NCBI RefSeq assembly: GCF_000092025.1
Contig: NC_003063.2
Span: 124,001 to 188,000 of the forward strand
Reading direction: 5' to 3'
Origin: Agrobacterium fabrum str. C58
Lineage (GTDB): Bacteria; Pseudomonadota; Alphaproteobacteria; Rhizobiales; Rhizobiaceae
DNA length: 64,000 bases
Shown: positions 25,913 through 34,324 of the stretch, piece after piece
Numbering within the stretch: position 1 is the first letter of the stretch
Layout: the number at the start of each line of letters is the position of its first letter
The notes under the pieces: generated by a model
Databases searched by the model: none
What the model saw: only the letters and a program-made list of their open reading frames with translations
What the model was told of the DNA's origin: nothing
Position numbers and translations under genes: made by a program

Positions 25913-26733
25913 TTCAGATCCCCCGGCTGGATGAAGTCCATGTCGGTATAATCAACATTGTCGCCGGCCATCGCCCAGATGAAGGTGTAAGAGCCGATGC
26001 CAGCACCGGAATGGATCGACCAGGGCGGCGAAATGGCGCCTTCTTCATTGGAAATGAACAGATGGCGGGTTTCCTGCGGTTCGCCCATCAGATGCAGCAC
26101 GCGCGACTTTTCATCCATACCGAAATAGAGATAGGCCTCCATGCGGCGATCATGAATATGCGAAGGAATGGTGTTCCAGACCGAGCCATCCTCCAGCATC
26201 GTATAACCCAGCACCAGCTGGCAGCTTTCCATGACCAGCGGATGGATGAACTGGTTGATGGTGCGCTTGTTGGAGGTCTCGGTCGCGCCGAGCTTGACCT
26301 CCTTGCTGTCAGCGAGGCTGACAAGCTTTGCCGGCAGGCTGCGATGGGCCGGGCAGGACGTGATGTAGAACCGGCCAGCACCATCGAAGGTGACAGCCCT
26401 GCTGCCCGCACCGAGATAAAGCACGTCGCCGCGATTGAGCGTGTAGGTCTCGTCGCCGGCGCTGACGGTGCCGGTTTCTCCTATATTGACGATGCCCATC
26501 TCGCGCCGGTCGAGGAAGGATGGCGTCTTGGTTTCTTCCACCTTGTCCAGCGTCAGTGGCGCGCCATTGGGCACCGCACCGCCCATGACGAAACGATCGT
26601 AATGGGTATAGATCAGCCTGATTTCACCGGAACGGAACATGTCGTTGGCGAGGAAATGCCGGCGGAGCCCTTCGGTATCCAGCGTTTTTGCATAGTCCGG
26701 GTTCACGGCCTGCCTGGTTTCGACGGTCAGCAT
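25909..26733 (-). CDS. kduI: 5-dehydro-4-deoxy-D-glucuronate isomerase (KduI)
   Basis: A cupin-type zinc isomerase of 274 residues converting 5-keto-4-deoxyuronate, released from unsaturated pectin oligosaccharides, to 2,5-diketo-3-deoxygluconate. Family sequence is clear from LTVETRQAVNPDYAKTLDTEGLR to IPSHIHDRRMEAYLYFGMDEKSRVLHLMGEPQETRH, which holds the metal-binding His and Glu residues. The ATG at 26733 is chosen because AAGGATGAG gives normal spacing; an ATG at 26742 sits directly on that site. It heads the kduI-kduD unit and diverges from udh. Confidence 0.92.
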   Translation of the reverse strand: MLTVETRQAVNPDYAKTLDTEGLRRHFLANDMFRSGEIRLIYTHYDRFVMGGAVPNGAPLTLDKVEETKTPSFLDRREMGIVNIGETGTVSAGDETYTLNRGDVLYLGAGSRAVTFDGAGRFYITSCPAHRSLPAKLVSLADSKEVKLGATETSNKRTINQFIHPLVMESCQLVLGYTMLEDGSVWNTIPSHIHDRRMEAYLYFGMDEKSRVLHLMGEPQETRHLFISNEEGAISPPWSIHSGAGIGSYTFIWAMAGDNVDYTDMDFIQPGDLK

Positions 26734-26788
26734 CAAACTCATCCTTCATGATTGTTGCGCATGGCACATAATATATGTTATCCGCTTT

Positions 26789-26808
26789 TTGTACGATCTG
26801 TATGACAA
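26789..26808. promoter_or_regulatory. Candidate GntR-type operator between kduI and udh
   Basis: TTGTACGATCTGTATGACAA has matching TTGT/ACAA ends and shares TGTATGA with the palindrome before kdgD (25126-25148). It lies in the 137-bp divergent region between kduI and udh. A-T rich ATAATATATGTTAT is next to it (about 26767-26780). The GntR regulator two genes away is the likely ligand-responsive partner. This is motif matching by eye only. Confidence 0.4.
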
Positions 26809-26871
26809 GGTCAAGAGGTGAAGGTACTCTCGACCACAGCAAAGACGCAGAAAAGGCTTGGAAGAATGGCG

Positions 26872-27669
26872 ATGAAACGGCTTCTTGTTACCGGTGCGGC
26901 GGGCCAGCTTGGCCGCGTCATGCGCGAGCGTCTCGCACCGATGGCGGAGATACTGCGCCTTGCCGATCTCTCCCCGCTCGACCCGGCAGGGCCGAACGAA
27001 GAATGCGTGCAATGCGACCTTGCCGATGCCAATGCCGTGAATGCCATGGTCGCCGGTTGCGACGGTATTGTTCATCTCGGCGGCATCTCGGTGGAGAAGC
27101 CCTTCGAACAAATCCTTCAGGGCAATATCATCGGGCTTTATAATCTCTACGAGGCCGCCCGCGCCCATGGACAGCCACGCATCGTCTTTGCCAGCTCCAA
27201 CCACACGATCGGCTATTATCCGCAGACCGAACGGCTCGGTCCGGATGTTCCGGCGCGGCCGGACGGTCTTTACGGCGTCTCCAAATGTTTCGGCGAAAAC
27301 CTCGCCCGCATGTATTTCGATAAATTCGGGCAGGAGACGGCGCTGGTGCGCATCGGCTCCTGTACGCCGGAACCCAACAATTACCGCATGCTGTCCACCT
27401 GGTTTTCGCACGATGATTTCGTGTCGCTGATCGAGGCGGTGTTTCGCGCGCCGGTGCTCGGCTGCCCGGTCGTCTGGGGGGCATCGGCCAATGATGCGGG
27501 CTGGTGGGACAATTCGCATCTTGGCTTTCTGGGCTGGAAACCGAAGGATAATGCCGAGGCCTTCCGGCGGCATATAACCGAGACGACACCGCCACCGGAC
27601 CCGAATGACGCGTTGGTGCGGTTCCAGGGCGGTACGTTTGTCGACAACCCGATCTTCAAACAGAGCTGA
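26872..27669 (+). CDS. udh: Uronate dehydrogenase
   Basis: Extended-SDR-family enzyme of 265 residues that oxidises D-galacturonate or D-glucuronate with NAD+ to the aldaro-1,5-lactone (EC 1.1.1.203). The NAD loop is GAAGQLG (8-14) and the catalytic pair is in YGVSK (Y134, K138), with FASSNHT upstream. The sequence is what I remember for the structurally studied A. tumefaciens enzyme. The ATG at 26872 has GGAAGA at proper spacing; an ATG two codons earlier directly abuts that site. It diverges from kduI-kduD and starts the udh-gntR-kdgF unit. Confidence 0.94.
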   Translation: MKRLLVTGAAGQLGRVMRERLAPMAEILRLADLSPLDPAGPNEECVQCDLADANAVNAMVAGCDGIVHLGGISVEKPFEQILQGNIIGLYNLYEAARAHGQPRIVFASSNHTIGYYPQTERLGPDVPARPDGLYGVSKCFGENLARMYFDKFGQETALVRIGSCTPEPNNYRMLSTWFSHDDFVSLIEAVFRAPVLGCPVVWGASANDAGWWDNSHLGFLGWKPKDNAEAFRRHITETTPPPDPNDALVRFQGGTFVDNPIFKQS

Positions 27670-27758
27670 ATGATCAGCGGGATTGCAAGCCGGGCCGCGA
27701 ATGACGTATCGAGGACTTCCGGACGCAACCCCGCACCCATTTTAGAACGGCGACACAG

Positions 27759-28496
27759 ATGACAAAAGCGACCACCTCCGAACCGGCAGCTCCACAGGGC
27801 AGAACGCTTGTGGTGAAGGTTTCGGAGGAACTCCGCAGCCAGATCGCCAAGGGCCGCTACAAAACCGGCGACCGCCTGCCCTCCGAAGCGCAGATGACGC
27901 AGGAATTCGGCGTGAGCCGCACGGTGGTGCGCGAGGCGGTTGCCTCGCTGCGCTCCGACGGTCTGGTTGAGCCCCGTCAGGGCGCCGGCGTCTTCGTCCT
28001 GGAGCCCGCCCCCGTGGAGCGGCGGCCGTTCCACAATGTCGATCTTGCGCGTGTTTCCTCGCTGATCGAGATGCTGGAACTGCGCACCGCCGTGGAAGGC
28101 GATGCCGCCGGCCTTGCCGCCATTCGCCGTTCGCCGGCACAGGAAGAAAAGATCATCGAGGCCTTCGATGCCTTCCGCGCCAGCGCCGCCAGGGGCATGC
28201 CAACGGCCGAGGCCGATTTCGCCTTTCACATCGCGGTCGCCGAAGCGACCAACAATCCCCGCTTCAGCGAATTCCTGCAGGTGCTTGGCCCGACCGTCAT
28301 TCCGCGCCGTGCGGTCGCCGAAAATGGTGCCGAAACCGTGCTTTCACCCGCCGATCTCAGCCGTCTCGTCGGCGAGCACGAGGCGATCCTGATCGCCATA
28401 CAGGATGGTAACGAGGATGCGGCGCGAAGCGCCATGCGCAGCCACCTGAAAAGCAGCCAGACGCGTTACCGCGCCATGTTGCGCGCGCCGCGCTGA
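27759..28496 (+). CDS. GntR family (FadR/FCD) transcriptional regulator
   Basis: A 245-residue regulator: winged helix-turn-helix (RYKTGDRLPSEAQMTQEFGVSRTVVREAVASLRSDGLVEPRQGAGVFV, residues about 34-80) and an all-helical FCD domain (SSLIEMLELRTAVEGDAAGLAA and following), which binds a carboxylated effector with metal. It is encoded between udh and the kdgF-like gene and probably represses the uronate genes until a uronate-derived effector such as KDG is present. Candidate sites are at 25126-25148 and 26789-26808. Confidence 0.88.
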   Translation: MTKATTSEPAAPQGRTLVVKVSEELRSQIAKGRYKTGDRLPSEAQMTQEFGVSRTVVREAVASLRSDGLVEPRQGAGVFVLEPAPVERRPFHNVDLARVSSLIEMLELRTAVEGDAAGLAAIRRSPAQEEKIIEAFDAFRASAARGMPTAEADFAFHIAVAEATNNPRFSEFLQVLGPTVIPRRAVAENGAETVLSPADLSRLVGEHEAILIAIQDGNEDAARSAMRSHLKSSQTRYRAMLRAPR

Positions 28497-28546
28497 GACT
28501 GCCCGCCTGAACGCCCTGAACCGCATTAAAGACTGAGGAGAAACCC

Positions 28547-28864
28547 ATGCAGCAGCTTCCGACATTCCCCACCGTTTCGCCCGACGATGGCGTCGAACGC
28601 ACCGTGCTTTCCGAAGCACCCGAGCTGATGGTCGTGTCCTTCCGCTTCAAGACCGGCGCCGAAGGCAAGCTGCACAGCCATCCGCATGTGCAGTCCACCT
28701 ATGTCGCCAGCGGCAGTTTCCGCTTTTACCGCGATGGCGACGCCTATGACCTTCAGAAAGGCGATAGCCTGGTCGTTCCCGGCCATATTGAACATGGTTG
28801 CCTCTGTCTGGAAGAGGGTGAGCTGATCGACTGCTTCACCCCGCGCCGCGACGATTTTCTCTAA
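28547..28864 (+). CDS. kdgF: KdgF-like cupin (uronate ring-opening)
   Basis: A small single-domain cupin of 105 residues. The metal site is HSHPHVQ (H43, H45, H47/Q49) with a further His in GHIEHG (H80/H83). KdgF proteins convert 4,5-unsaturated galacturonate to linear 5-keto-4-deoxyuronate, the KduI substrate. The length, motif order and position 50 bp after the pathway regulator support this. A GAGGAGAAA site precedes the ATG at 28547. Small cupins are functionally diverse, so context carries much of the call. Confidence 0.8.
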   Translation: MQQLPTFPTVSPDDGVERTVLSEAPELMVVSFRFKTGAEGKLHSHPHVQSTYVASGSFRFYRDGDAYDLQKGDSLVVPGHIEHGCLCLEEGELIDCFTPRRDDFL

Positions 28865-28886
28865 GGCAGCAGACGGCCGCGAGCCA

Positions 28887-30119
28887 TCATTCCCGTGACA
28901 AATCCCGCAGAGTGCGTGGCAGCTTGTTCATGCATTCTGTGCCTGACGATGTGACGAGGAACTGATCCTCGATCATCAGCGCACCCAGCCCCTCGCCGTA
29001 AAATGGCGCTTCGAGCGCAACCACCATACCGGGAAGAATAATTTCCGCGTTGTCATGGGAAAAGAACGGCCACTCCTCGATGCCCACCCCGCCGCCGACG
29101 GAGTGGCCGAAATGGCCGCGATAATACTCACTGAAACCATCCCTGCGCATCGAGGCCAGCATGGCTGCGTGCACCGCGCCGAAGCTGCTGCCGGGACGAA
29201 GCGCGTCCAGCCCGCTTTCGAAGGCCGCTTCCAGCGCCTTGAAGATATCCACCGCCAGAGGCAAGACCAGGCCCCATGAGAAGGTTCTTGCACCGTCAGA
29301 CGAATAACCATCGACCAACGTGCCGACATCGCCCTTGATCAATGCGCCCGGCGTCACCACAGCCGCCATATCCGACAAGGCGGGCCCGACGGATATGTAG
29401 TCCCAATGTCCGCTCAGCGAAAAACCTGACGTCGCGGCATGCGCCTGCGCGCCAGCCTTCCAGGCGGCAGAAAGCCCACCAAGCGCCGCGCCCGGCCTGG
29501 CGGCTGCCGCCATCGCGACCAGCCCCGCCTCAGCCGCCGCCGCCGCGCGCCGCAGAAGTTCGATCTCGCGTTCGGATTTCACCGCGCGCAGACGCCGCAG
29601 CACGGCCGAACCATCGATCCAGTTCACATCGGGAAGTGCCTGACGCAACGCCAGAAAATCAGCGGCCGGCATGAATTCGAGATCGGCACCGATGCGCGCC
29701 GATGCTAAACCGCGCTCCCGCAGGAGGTCCGCGAGAAGTTTGAAACAGACCGCGCGGTCAAACGTCTCCGGCCTCGGGCCGCCCGAATTGTTGCGGCGAT
29801 AGGCGTTATCCACTTGGCGGACGGTTTCGACACCCGACAGATCGACCATGTCGATCCATATGCGGTGGCAGCGCAGATCGATATCTGGCGCAGCCTTCCT
29901 GATGAGCGGGGCAGCATGATCGCTGACGATGGCGGCAAGCCCCGCCCCGGCATCTGCCGGAACAAGCGCAATCGCCGAACCGGCCCTGCCCCACATTGTC
30001 GCAACACCGGCGTGAGCGCCGACCGCATATCGGAAGGCTTCGGGCTGGAACAGCACCAGCGCATCGATATCCGCCTCCCACATCAACTGCTGCGCACGGC
30101 TTCGGTCGATATCGCTCAT
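28887..30119 (-). CDS. M24 family metallopeptidase-like protein (Xaa-Pro dipeptidase/creatinase fold)
   Basis: A 410-residue pita-bread-fold protein with an N-terminal creatinase-like domain and a C-terminal M24 domain. Metal ligands appear intact: two Asp in LVDGYSSDGARTF, His in RGHFGHSVGGGVG, and Glu residues in VVALEAPFY and LMIEDQFLVT. M24 members cleave Xaa-Pro dipeptides or hydrolyse small amidines and imides. It converges on kdgF (22 bp apart) and heads left from 30119; no operon partner is evident. The function is uncertain. Confidence 0.82.
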   Translation of the reverse strand: MSDIDRSRAQQLMWEADIDALVLFQPEAFRYAVGAHAGVATMWGRAGSAIALVPADAGAGLAAIVSDHAAPLIRKAAPDIDLRCHRIWIDMVDLSGVETVRQVDNAYRRNNSGGPRPETFDRAVCFKLLADLLRERGLASARIGADLEFMPAADFLALRQALPDVNWIDGSAVLRRLRAVKSEREIELLRRAAAAAEAGLVAMAAAARPGAALGGLSAAWKAGAQAHAATSGFSLSGHWDYISVGPALSDMAAVVTPGALIKGDVGTLVDGYSSDGARTFSWGLVLPLAVDIFKALEAAFESGLDALRPGSSFGAVHAAMLASMRRDGFSEYYRGHFGHSVGGGVGIEEWPFFSHDNAEIILPGMVVALEAPFYGEGLGALMIEDQFLVTSSGTECMNKLPRTLRDLSRE

Positions 30120-30263
30120 GGGAACCCCGGTGATTGTTTGCCTGCCGTGTCTTGCGGCGCATTTTATGAAACTACGCTTTAGCAGTCACCGGGAGAGGAA
30201 AGAAGGTGGAAGATGACATCTCCACCACAACGGTCGTCATCTGGAGCGAACGCATGCCACTTG

Positions 30264-30290
30264 TTTCTTCTCCTCGCCGGGGAGAAGAAA
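30264..30290. repeat. Short intergenic palindrome, half of a Rhizobium mosaic element
   Basis: TTTCTTCTCC (30264-30273) and GGAGAAGAAA (30281-30290) form a perfect 10-bp inverted repeat. The same sequence forms one end of the longer element at 35282-35405. Such palindromes are a known class of intergenic mosaic element in Rhizobium and Agrobacterium. Confidence 0.65.
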
Positions 30291-30316
30291 TACGCCGTAA
30301 CGCCTTGTCCTATCCA

Positions 30317-30348
30317 AATGAGGCGGCGGATAAATCCGCGGCCTCATT
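30317..30348 (-). terminator. Terminator hairpin after the Gfo/Idh-AKR gene
   Basis: AATGAGGC and GCCTCATT enclose a second stem, GCGGAT/ATCCGC, with only an AA loop, giving a 32-nt hairpin 6 bp past the stop at 30354. The T-run is weak (ATTTGG), so it may act as an mRNA end stabiliser as well. Confidence 0.6.
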
Positions 30349-30353
30349 GTCAT

Positions 30354-32357
30354 TCACGCCTCCAGCCACTTCACCTGCTCAGCGGTCAGCGCAATATCCA
30401 GTGCCGAAAGGCTGTCCTCCAGCTCCGCAATCGTGCGCGGCCCGATCAGCGGGATGACCGGGAAAGGCTGGGCGATGACATAAGCTAACGCGATATGGAT
30501 CGGGTGCCGCCCGAGTTTCTGAGCAAGCTCGATCGCCCGGTCGCGGCGCACGAAGTTTCGGTCAGAATACCAGACGCGGACGATTTCCTCATCATCCTGC
30601 TTGTCGCGCCCTGCCCGCTCGGTGAAGAAGCCGCGCCCCTGGCTCGACCAGGCGAAGTTAGGGATCTGGCGGGATTTCAGCCATTCCTTCCACTCGTCAT
30701 CCGATGCCGCCACGCAGCCCGCCCAGATGGGATCGAGCATTTCGGCGAGCGAGAAGTTGTTGGAAAGCGCGCCCGGGGCCTGCTTGCCATTCTTCTGCGC
30801 ATAGGCGGCAGCCTCATCCATACGCTCGCGCGTCCAGTTCGAGCCGCCGAAAATGCCGCGAATGCGGCCGCGCCGGACTTCGGAATCCATGACATCAACG
30901 AATTCGCCAACCGGAACGTCCAGATTATCACGATGCATGAAATAGGCATCGACATAATCCGTCTTCAGCCGTTCAAGCGACTGATCGAGCTGTTTGGCAA
31001 TCATGTCAGGATAGCAGAGCGGCGAATGCGCGCCCTTGCCAATCAGCACGATCTCATCGCGCGGCACGTTGCGGCTCGTATGCCAGTCACCAAAAATCGC
31101 CTCGGTTTTTCCGGCGCCATAGACATAGGCCGTATCGAAGAGATTGCCGCCTGCTTCATAAAATGCATCGAGCGTCAGGGATGCGGAGGCAAAATTAGGG
31201 AAAAATTCGAAACCGAGCGCGATCACGGAGGCGGGTTTGACAAGGCCCGGTATCTGCCGCTTCGGAACCGTATTTCCGGCCACAACCGTGCCGCCGGCAA
31301 TGTTTGCGATGCGGGAGGTCGCCTTCTCGACGCTGTATTCCAGCCCGACCGAGGCCCGCCATTGATCCATGACACGCAGGTTGCCGAGGCTGTCGGCCCA
31401 GGCCATGCCGGGTGCATCGAATTCCTTTTTACCCTGGCGAATTGCCTCGCCGGCCGCATCGACCTCGAAGGAATAAAGCCAGCGATCCTCCGGCAATTCG
31501 ATGGTGTCGACCTTGTCGCCGCGGATGATGTCTATACGGCCGGTGCCGCCCTTGTGGCCGGCGGCGAACCAGAAATCCTTGACCTCGATACGGCCTTCCG
31601 AGCCGATGATGCGCAGCACATTGTCCTGCGCCGCCATGATCGAGCACGAAACTTCCGCGACGATGCCGTTTGCGAATTTCAGCACGGCCGAGGCCCATTC
31701 ATCGACGCCTGACTGGCCGAGATGGGCCGCGCCCGCCACCTTTTCCGGCTCGACAAAGGGTTTTCCCTCCACGGCACCTGCGATCATCCGCACCATGGAG
31801 ACCGGATAACCGCCGACATCGAGAATGCCGCCGCCCGCCATTTCATTGGCGAAAAGCCGGTGATCGGCCCGGAACGAACCCATGTTGAAACCGAAGCTCG
31901 AGCGGATGATACGGATATCGCCAACGGCACGGCTCTTGACGAGTTCGAGCAGTTTCGCCGTCTGCGGATGCAGGCGGTACATATAGGCTTCGCCGGCGAA
32001 GACGCCCGCCTTTTTCGCCTCGTGGAAAATGGCGTCGGCATCATAGGCCGAGAGCGCGATGGGTTTTTCCACCAGCACGTTCTTGCCGGCCCGGATTGCC
32101 TTGATCGCCCATTCGGCATGGCCGGTATGGGGTGTGGAGATATAGACGGCATCGATATCGGGATCGGCAAGCAGCGCATCGTAACCCTTGATGATGCGCG
32201 CGCCAGCAAAGGCTTCGGCAAGGCCCGGCCTGTCCGGATTGCGGGTGGCGATGGCCTCTAACCTGCCGGTGCGGGAATGGGCGATACCATCCGCGAAAGT
32301 CTTTGCGATGGTTCCCGGGCCGATGATGCCCCAGCGGATCGGTTGTTCGGTTGTCAT
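30354..32357 (-). CDS. Gfo/Idh/MocA oxidoreductase fused to aldo/keto reductase
   Basis: A 667-residue two-enzyme fusion. Residues about 1-340 are a Gfo/Idh/MocA dehydrogenase: nucleotide loop GIIGPGTIA (10-18), VEKP (96-99) and GGGILDVGGYPVSMV. After a short linker (about 355-375), residues 375-667 form an aldo/keto reductase with its full tetrad: D408, Y413 (FDTAYVYG), K441 (IGKGAH) and H475 (FMHRDN). Both active sites look intact and the frame is continuous. It is the last gene of an ABC importer operon, so the protein probably carries out oxidation and reduction steps on the imported sugar, perhaps cofactor-coupled. The substrate is unknown. Confidence 0.88.
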   Translation of the reverse strand: MTTEQPIRWGIIGPGTIAKTFADGIAHSRTGRLEAIATRNPDRPGLAEAFAGARIIKGYDALLADPDIDAVYISTPHTGHAEWAIKAIRAGKNVLVEKPIALSAYDADAIFHEAKKAGVFAGEAYMYRLHPQTAKLLELVKSRAVGDIRIIRSSFGFNMGSFRADHRLFANEMAGGGILDVGGYPVSMVRMIAGAVEGKPFVEPEKVAGAAHLGQSGVDEWASAVLKFANGIVAEVSCSIMAAQDNVLRIIGSEGRIEVKDFWFAAGHKGGTGRIDIIRGDKVDTIELPEDRWLYSFEVDAAGEAIRQGKKEFDAPGMAWADSLGNLRVMDQWRASVGLEYSVEKATSRIANIAGGTVVAGNTVPKRQIPGLVKPASVIALGFEFFPNFASASLTLDAFYEAGGNLFDTAYVYGAGKTEAIFGDWHTSRNVPRDEIVLIGKGAHSPLCYPDMIAKQLDQSLERLKTDYVDAYFMHRDNLDVPVGEFVDVMDSEVRRGRIRGIFGGSNWTRERMDEAAAYAQKNGKQAPGALSNNFSLAEMLDPIWAGCVAASDDEWKEWLKSRQIPNFAWSSQGRGFFTERAGRDKQDDEEIVRVWYSDRNFVRRDRAIELAQKLGRHPIHIALAYVIAQPFPVIPLIGPRTIAELEDSLSALDIALTAEQVKWLEA

Positions 32358-32392
32358 GAAATCCTCGTCTTACATTGGTGCTTGGGAAGAAA

Positions 32393-33478
32393 TCAGCGCA
32401 GGCGTTCGCCCTTGCTGTCGAAAAGGAAAGCCTTGTGGGCGGAAAGACCGACCGTCAGCTTGTCGCGATTGCCGACATCGCGCGATTCCGGCCGCTCGAT
32501 GATCAACTGCTCGCCGCCCTGCGCGCGCGCATAGACATAGCTGGTATTGCCGAGATGTTCGGCGACATCGACATGAACGGTGAGATCGGCGTCACCCGCG
32601 CCGGCATCGGCGAAATGCTCCGGCCGGATGCCAAGCGAAACCTTGGCCCCCTCGTTGATGCGTTCCTTTATCGGCAAGGTCAGTCGCACAGCTGGGTCGC
32701 TGTCGAGGGAAAGTGTTATGCTTTCAGCGCCGGTGCCGATGATGGTCGCCTCGAGAAAATTCATCTTCGGCGAACCGACAAAACCGGCAACGAAACGGTT
32801 GGCGGGATCGTCATAGAGATCGAGCGGCGCGCCGACCTGTTCGATATTGCCCGCCCGCAGCACAACGATCTTGTCGGCCAGCGTCATCGCCTCTGTCTGG
32901 TCATGCGTCACATAGATCATCGTGGTGCCCAGCTGCTTGTGCAGCCGCGAGATTTCCACGCGCATCTGCACCCGTAATTCCGCATCGAGGTTGGAGAGCG
33001 GCTCGTCGAACAGGAAAACCTTGGGTTCACGCACGATGGCGCGGCCGATAGCCACACGCTGCCGCTGGCCGCCGGAAAGCTGTTTCGGGCGGCGTTGCAT
33101 CAATTCGTTGATCTGCAGGATTTCGGCGGCGCGACTGACACGCTTTTGCGTATCGGCCTTGGGGTTGCCGTTCATCCGAAGACCGAAGGACAAGTTTTCG
33201 GCGACCGTCATATGCGGATAGAGCGCGTAGGACTGGAACACCATGGCGATGCCGCGATCCGCCGGATCGGCGTCGCTGACCGTCTTGCCGCCAATCACGA
33301 TATCGCCGCCGGAAATATCTTCCAGCCCGGCGATCATTCTGAGAAGCGTGGATTTGCCGCAGCCGGACGGGCCGACAAACACGACGAATTCGCCGTCCTC
33401 CACTTCCAGATTGGCACCATGGATCACCTCCAGCGCGCCGTAACGCTTGACCACGTTTTTGAGCGAAAGTTCCGCCAT
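32393..33478 (-). CDS. ABC transporter ATP-binding protein, UgpC/MalK type
   Basis: Sugar-importer ATPase of 361 residues: Walker [10 protein letters not shown], signature [19 protein letters not shown], Walker [13 protein letters not shown] and switch VTHDQTEA, then a C-terminal OB-type domain (from about 235). It lies 35 bp before the fusion oxidoreductase and 9 bp after the MalG-type permease. It belongs to the importer whose binding protein is at 35439. Confidence 0.93.
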   Translation of the reverse strand: MAELSLKNVVKRYGALEVIHGANLEVEDGEFVVFVGPSGCGKSTLLRMIAGLEDISGGDIVIGGKTVSDADPADRGIAMVFQSYALYPHMTVAENLSFGLRMNGNPKADTQKRVSRAAEILQINELMQRRPKQLSGGQRQRVAIGRAIVREPKVFLFDEPLSNLDAELRVQMRVEISRLHKQLGTTMIYVTHDQTEAMTLADKIVVLRAGNIEQVGAPLDLYDDPANRFVAGFVGSPKMNFLEATIIGTGAESITLSLDSDPAVRLTLPIKERINEGAKVSLGIRPEHFADAGAGDADLTVHVDVAEHLGNTSYVYARAQGGEQLIIERPESRDVGNRDKLTVGLSAHKAFLFDSKGERLR

Positions 33479-33487
33479 GCGGCCCCC

Positions 33488-34324
33488 TTACTTGACTGCC
33501 CCGGCTGAGATGCCGGCGATGAAGTGACGCTGCAAAGCCACGAAAACTACGAGGATGGGTGCGGTGAGCAGCACCGCGCCGGCCATGATGCCGCCCCATG
33601 ACACCTTGGTGAGCCCGATGAGGGTGCCAAGGGCCACGGGTGCGGTCATCATTCCTGGGCGGGAATTGATGAGAAGCGGCCAGAGATAATTATTCCACGA
33701 GGCCAGGAAGAGAATGATCGAGAGCGCCGCCATGGTGGGCCGCGCCAGCGGCAGGGCGATGCGCAGGAAGATCTGCCATTCCTTGACGCCTTCCACCCGT
33801 GCCGCATCGAAAAGCTCGGTCGGCATCATCGAGAAGGATTGTCGCATGAACAGCACGCCGAGCGAGTTGAACAGCGGCGGCACGATCAATGCGATCCAGG
33901 TGTTGGCGAGCTTGAATTCACGCGCCACCATGATGAATTGCGGAATGACAACGACAGCGAAGGGCAGAGTGATGGTGCCGAGGATGATGGCGATCACCAC
34001 CCTGCGTCCGGCGAAACGGTAACGCGCCAGCGCCCAGCCCGCCATCGACGTCAGGAACACCGAAAGAACCGTATAAATGACGGCGACGGTGATGGAGATG
34101 AACATCGCCCGCAGGAAATTCGTATCCGCCTGAAGGTTGCTTAAATTTTCCATAAAGTTGGTGGATGGCACCAGAACAATGTCCGGGCTGAAAATGCCGT
34201 AATCCGGCATGGTCGAGAACACGAACATCATCCACAGTGGAAACAGCCAGATGATGGCGAGCGGCGTCAGCGTCGCATGCAGGGCCATCTTTTGCCAGAA
34301 CAGCGATCTGGATTTCGATCTCAT
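33488..34324 (-). CDS. ABC transporter permease, MalG type
   Basis: CUT1 permease of 278 residues with six spans; EAA loop FDAARVEGVKEWQIFLRIALPLARP and ending QRHFIAGISAGAVK. The ATG at 34324 overlaps the upstream permease stop by 4 bp (34321-34324) and has GGGAGGG before it; a longer frame begins inside the upstream gene and is not supported. Confidence 0.92.
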   Translation of the reverse strand: MRSKSRSLFWQKMALHATLTPLAIIWLFPLWMMFVFSTMPDYGIFSPDIVLVPSTNFMENLSNLQADTNFLRAMFISITVAVIYTVLSVFLTSMAGWALARYRFAGRRVVIAIILGTITLPFAVVVIPQFIMVAREFKLANTWIALIVPPLFNSLGVLFMRQSFSMMPTELFDAARVEGVKEWQIFLRIALPLARPTMAALSIILFLASWNNYLWPLLINSRPGMMTAPVALGTLIGLTKVSWGGIMAGAVLLTAPILVVFVALQRHFIAGISAGAVK

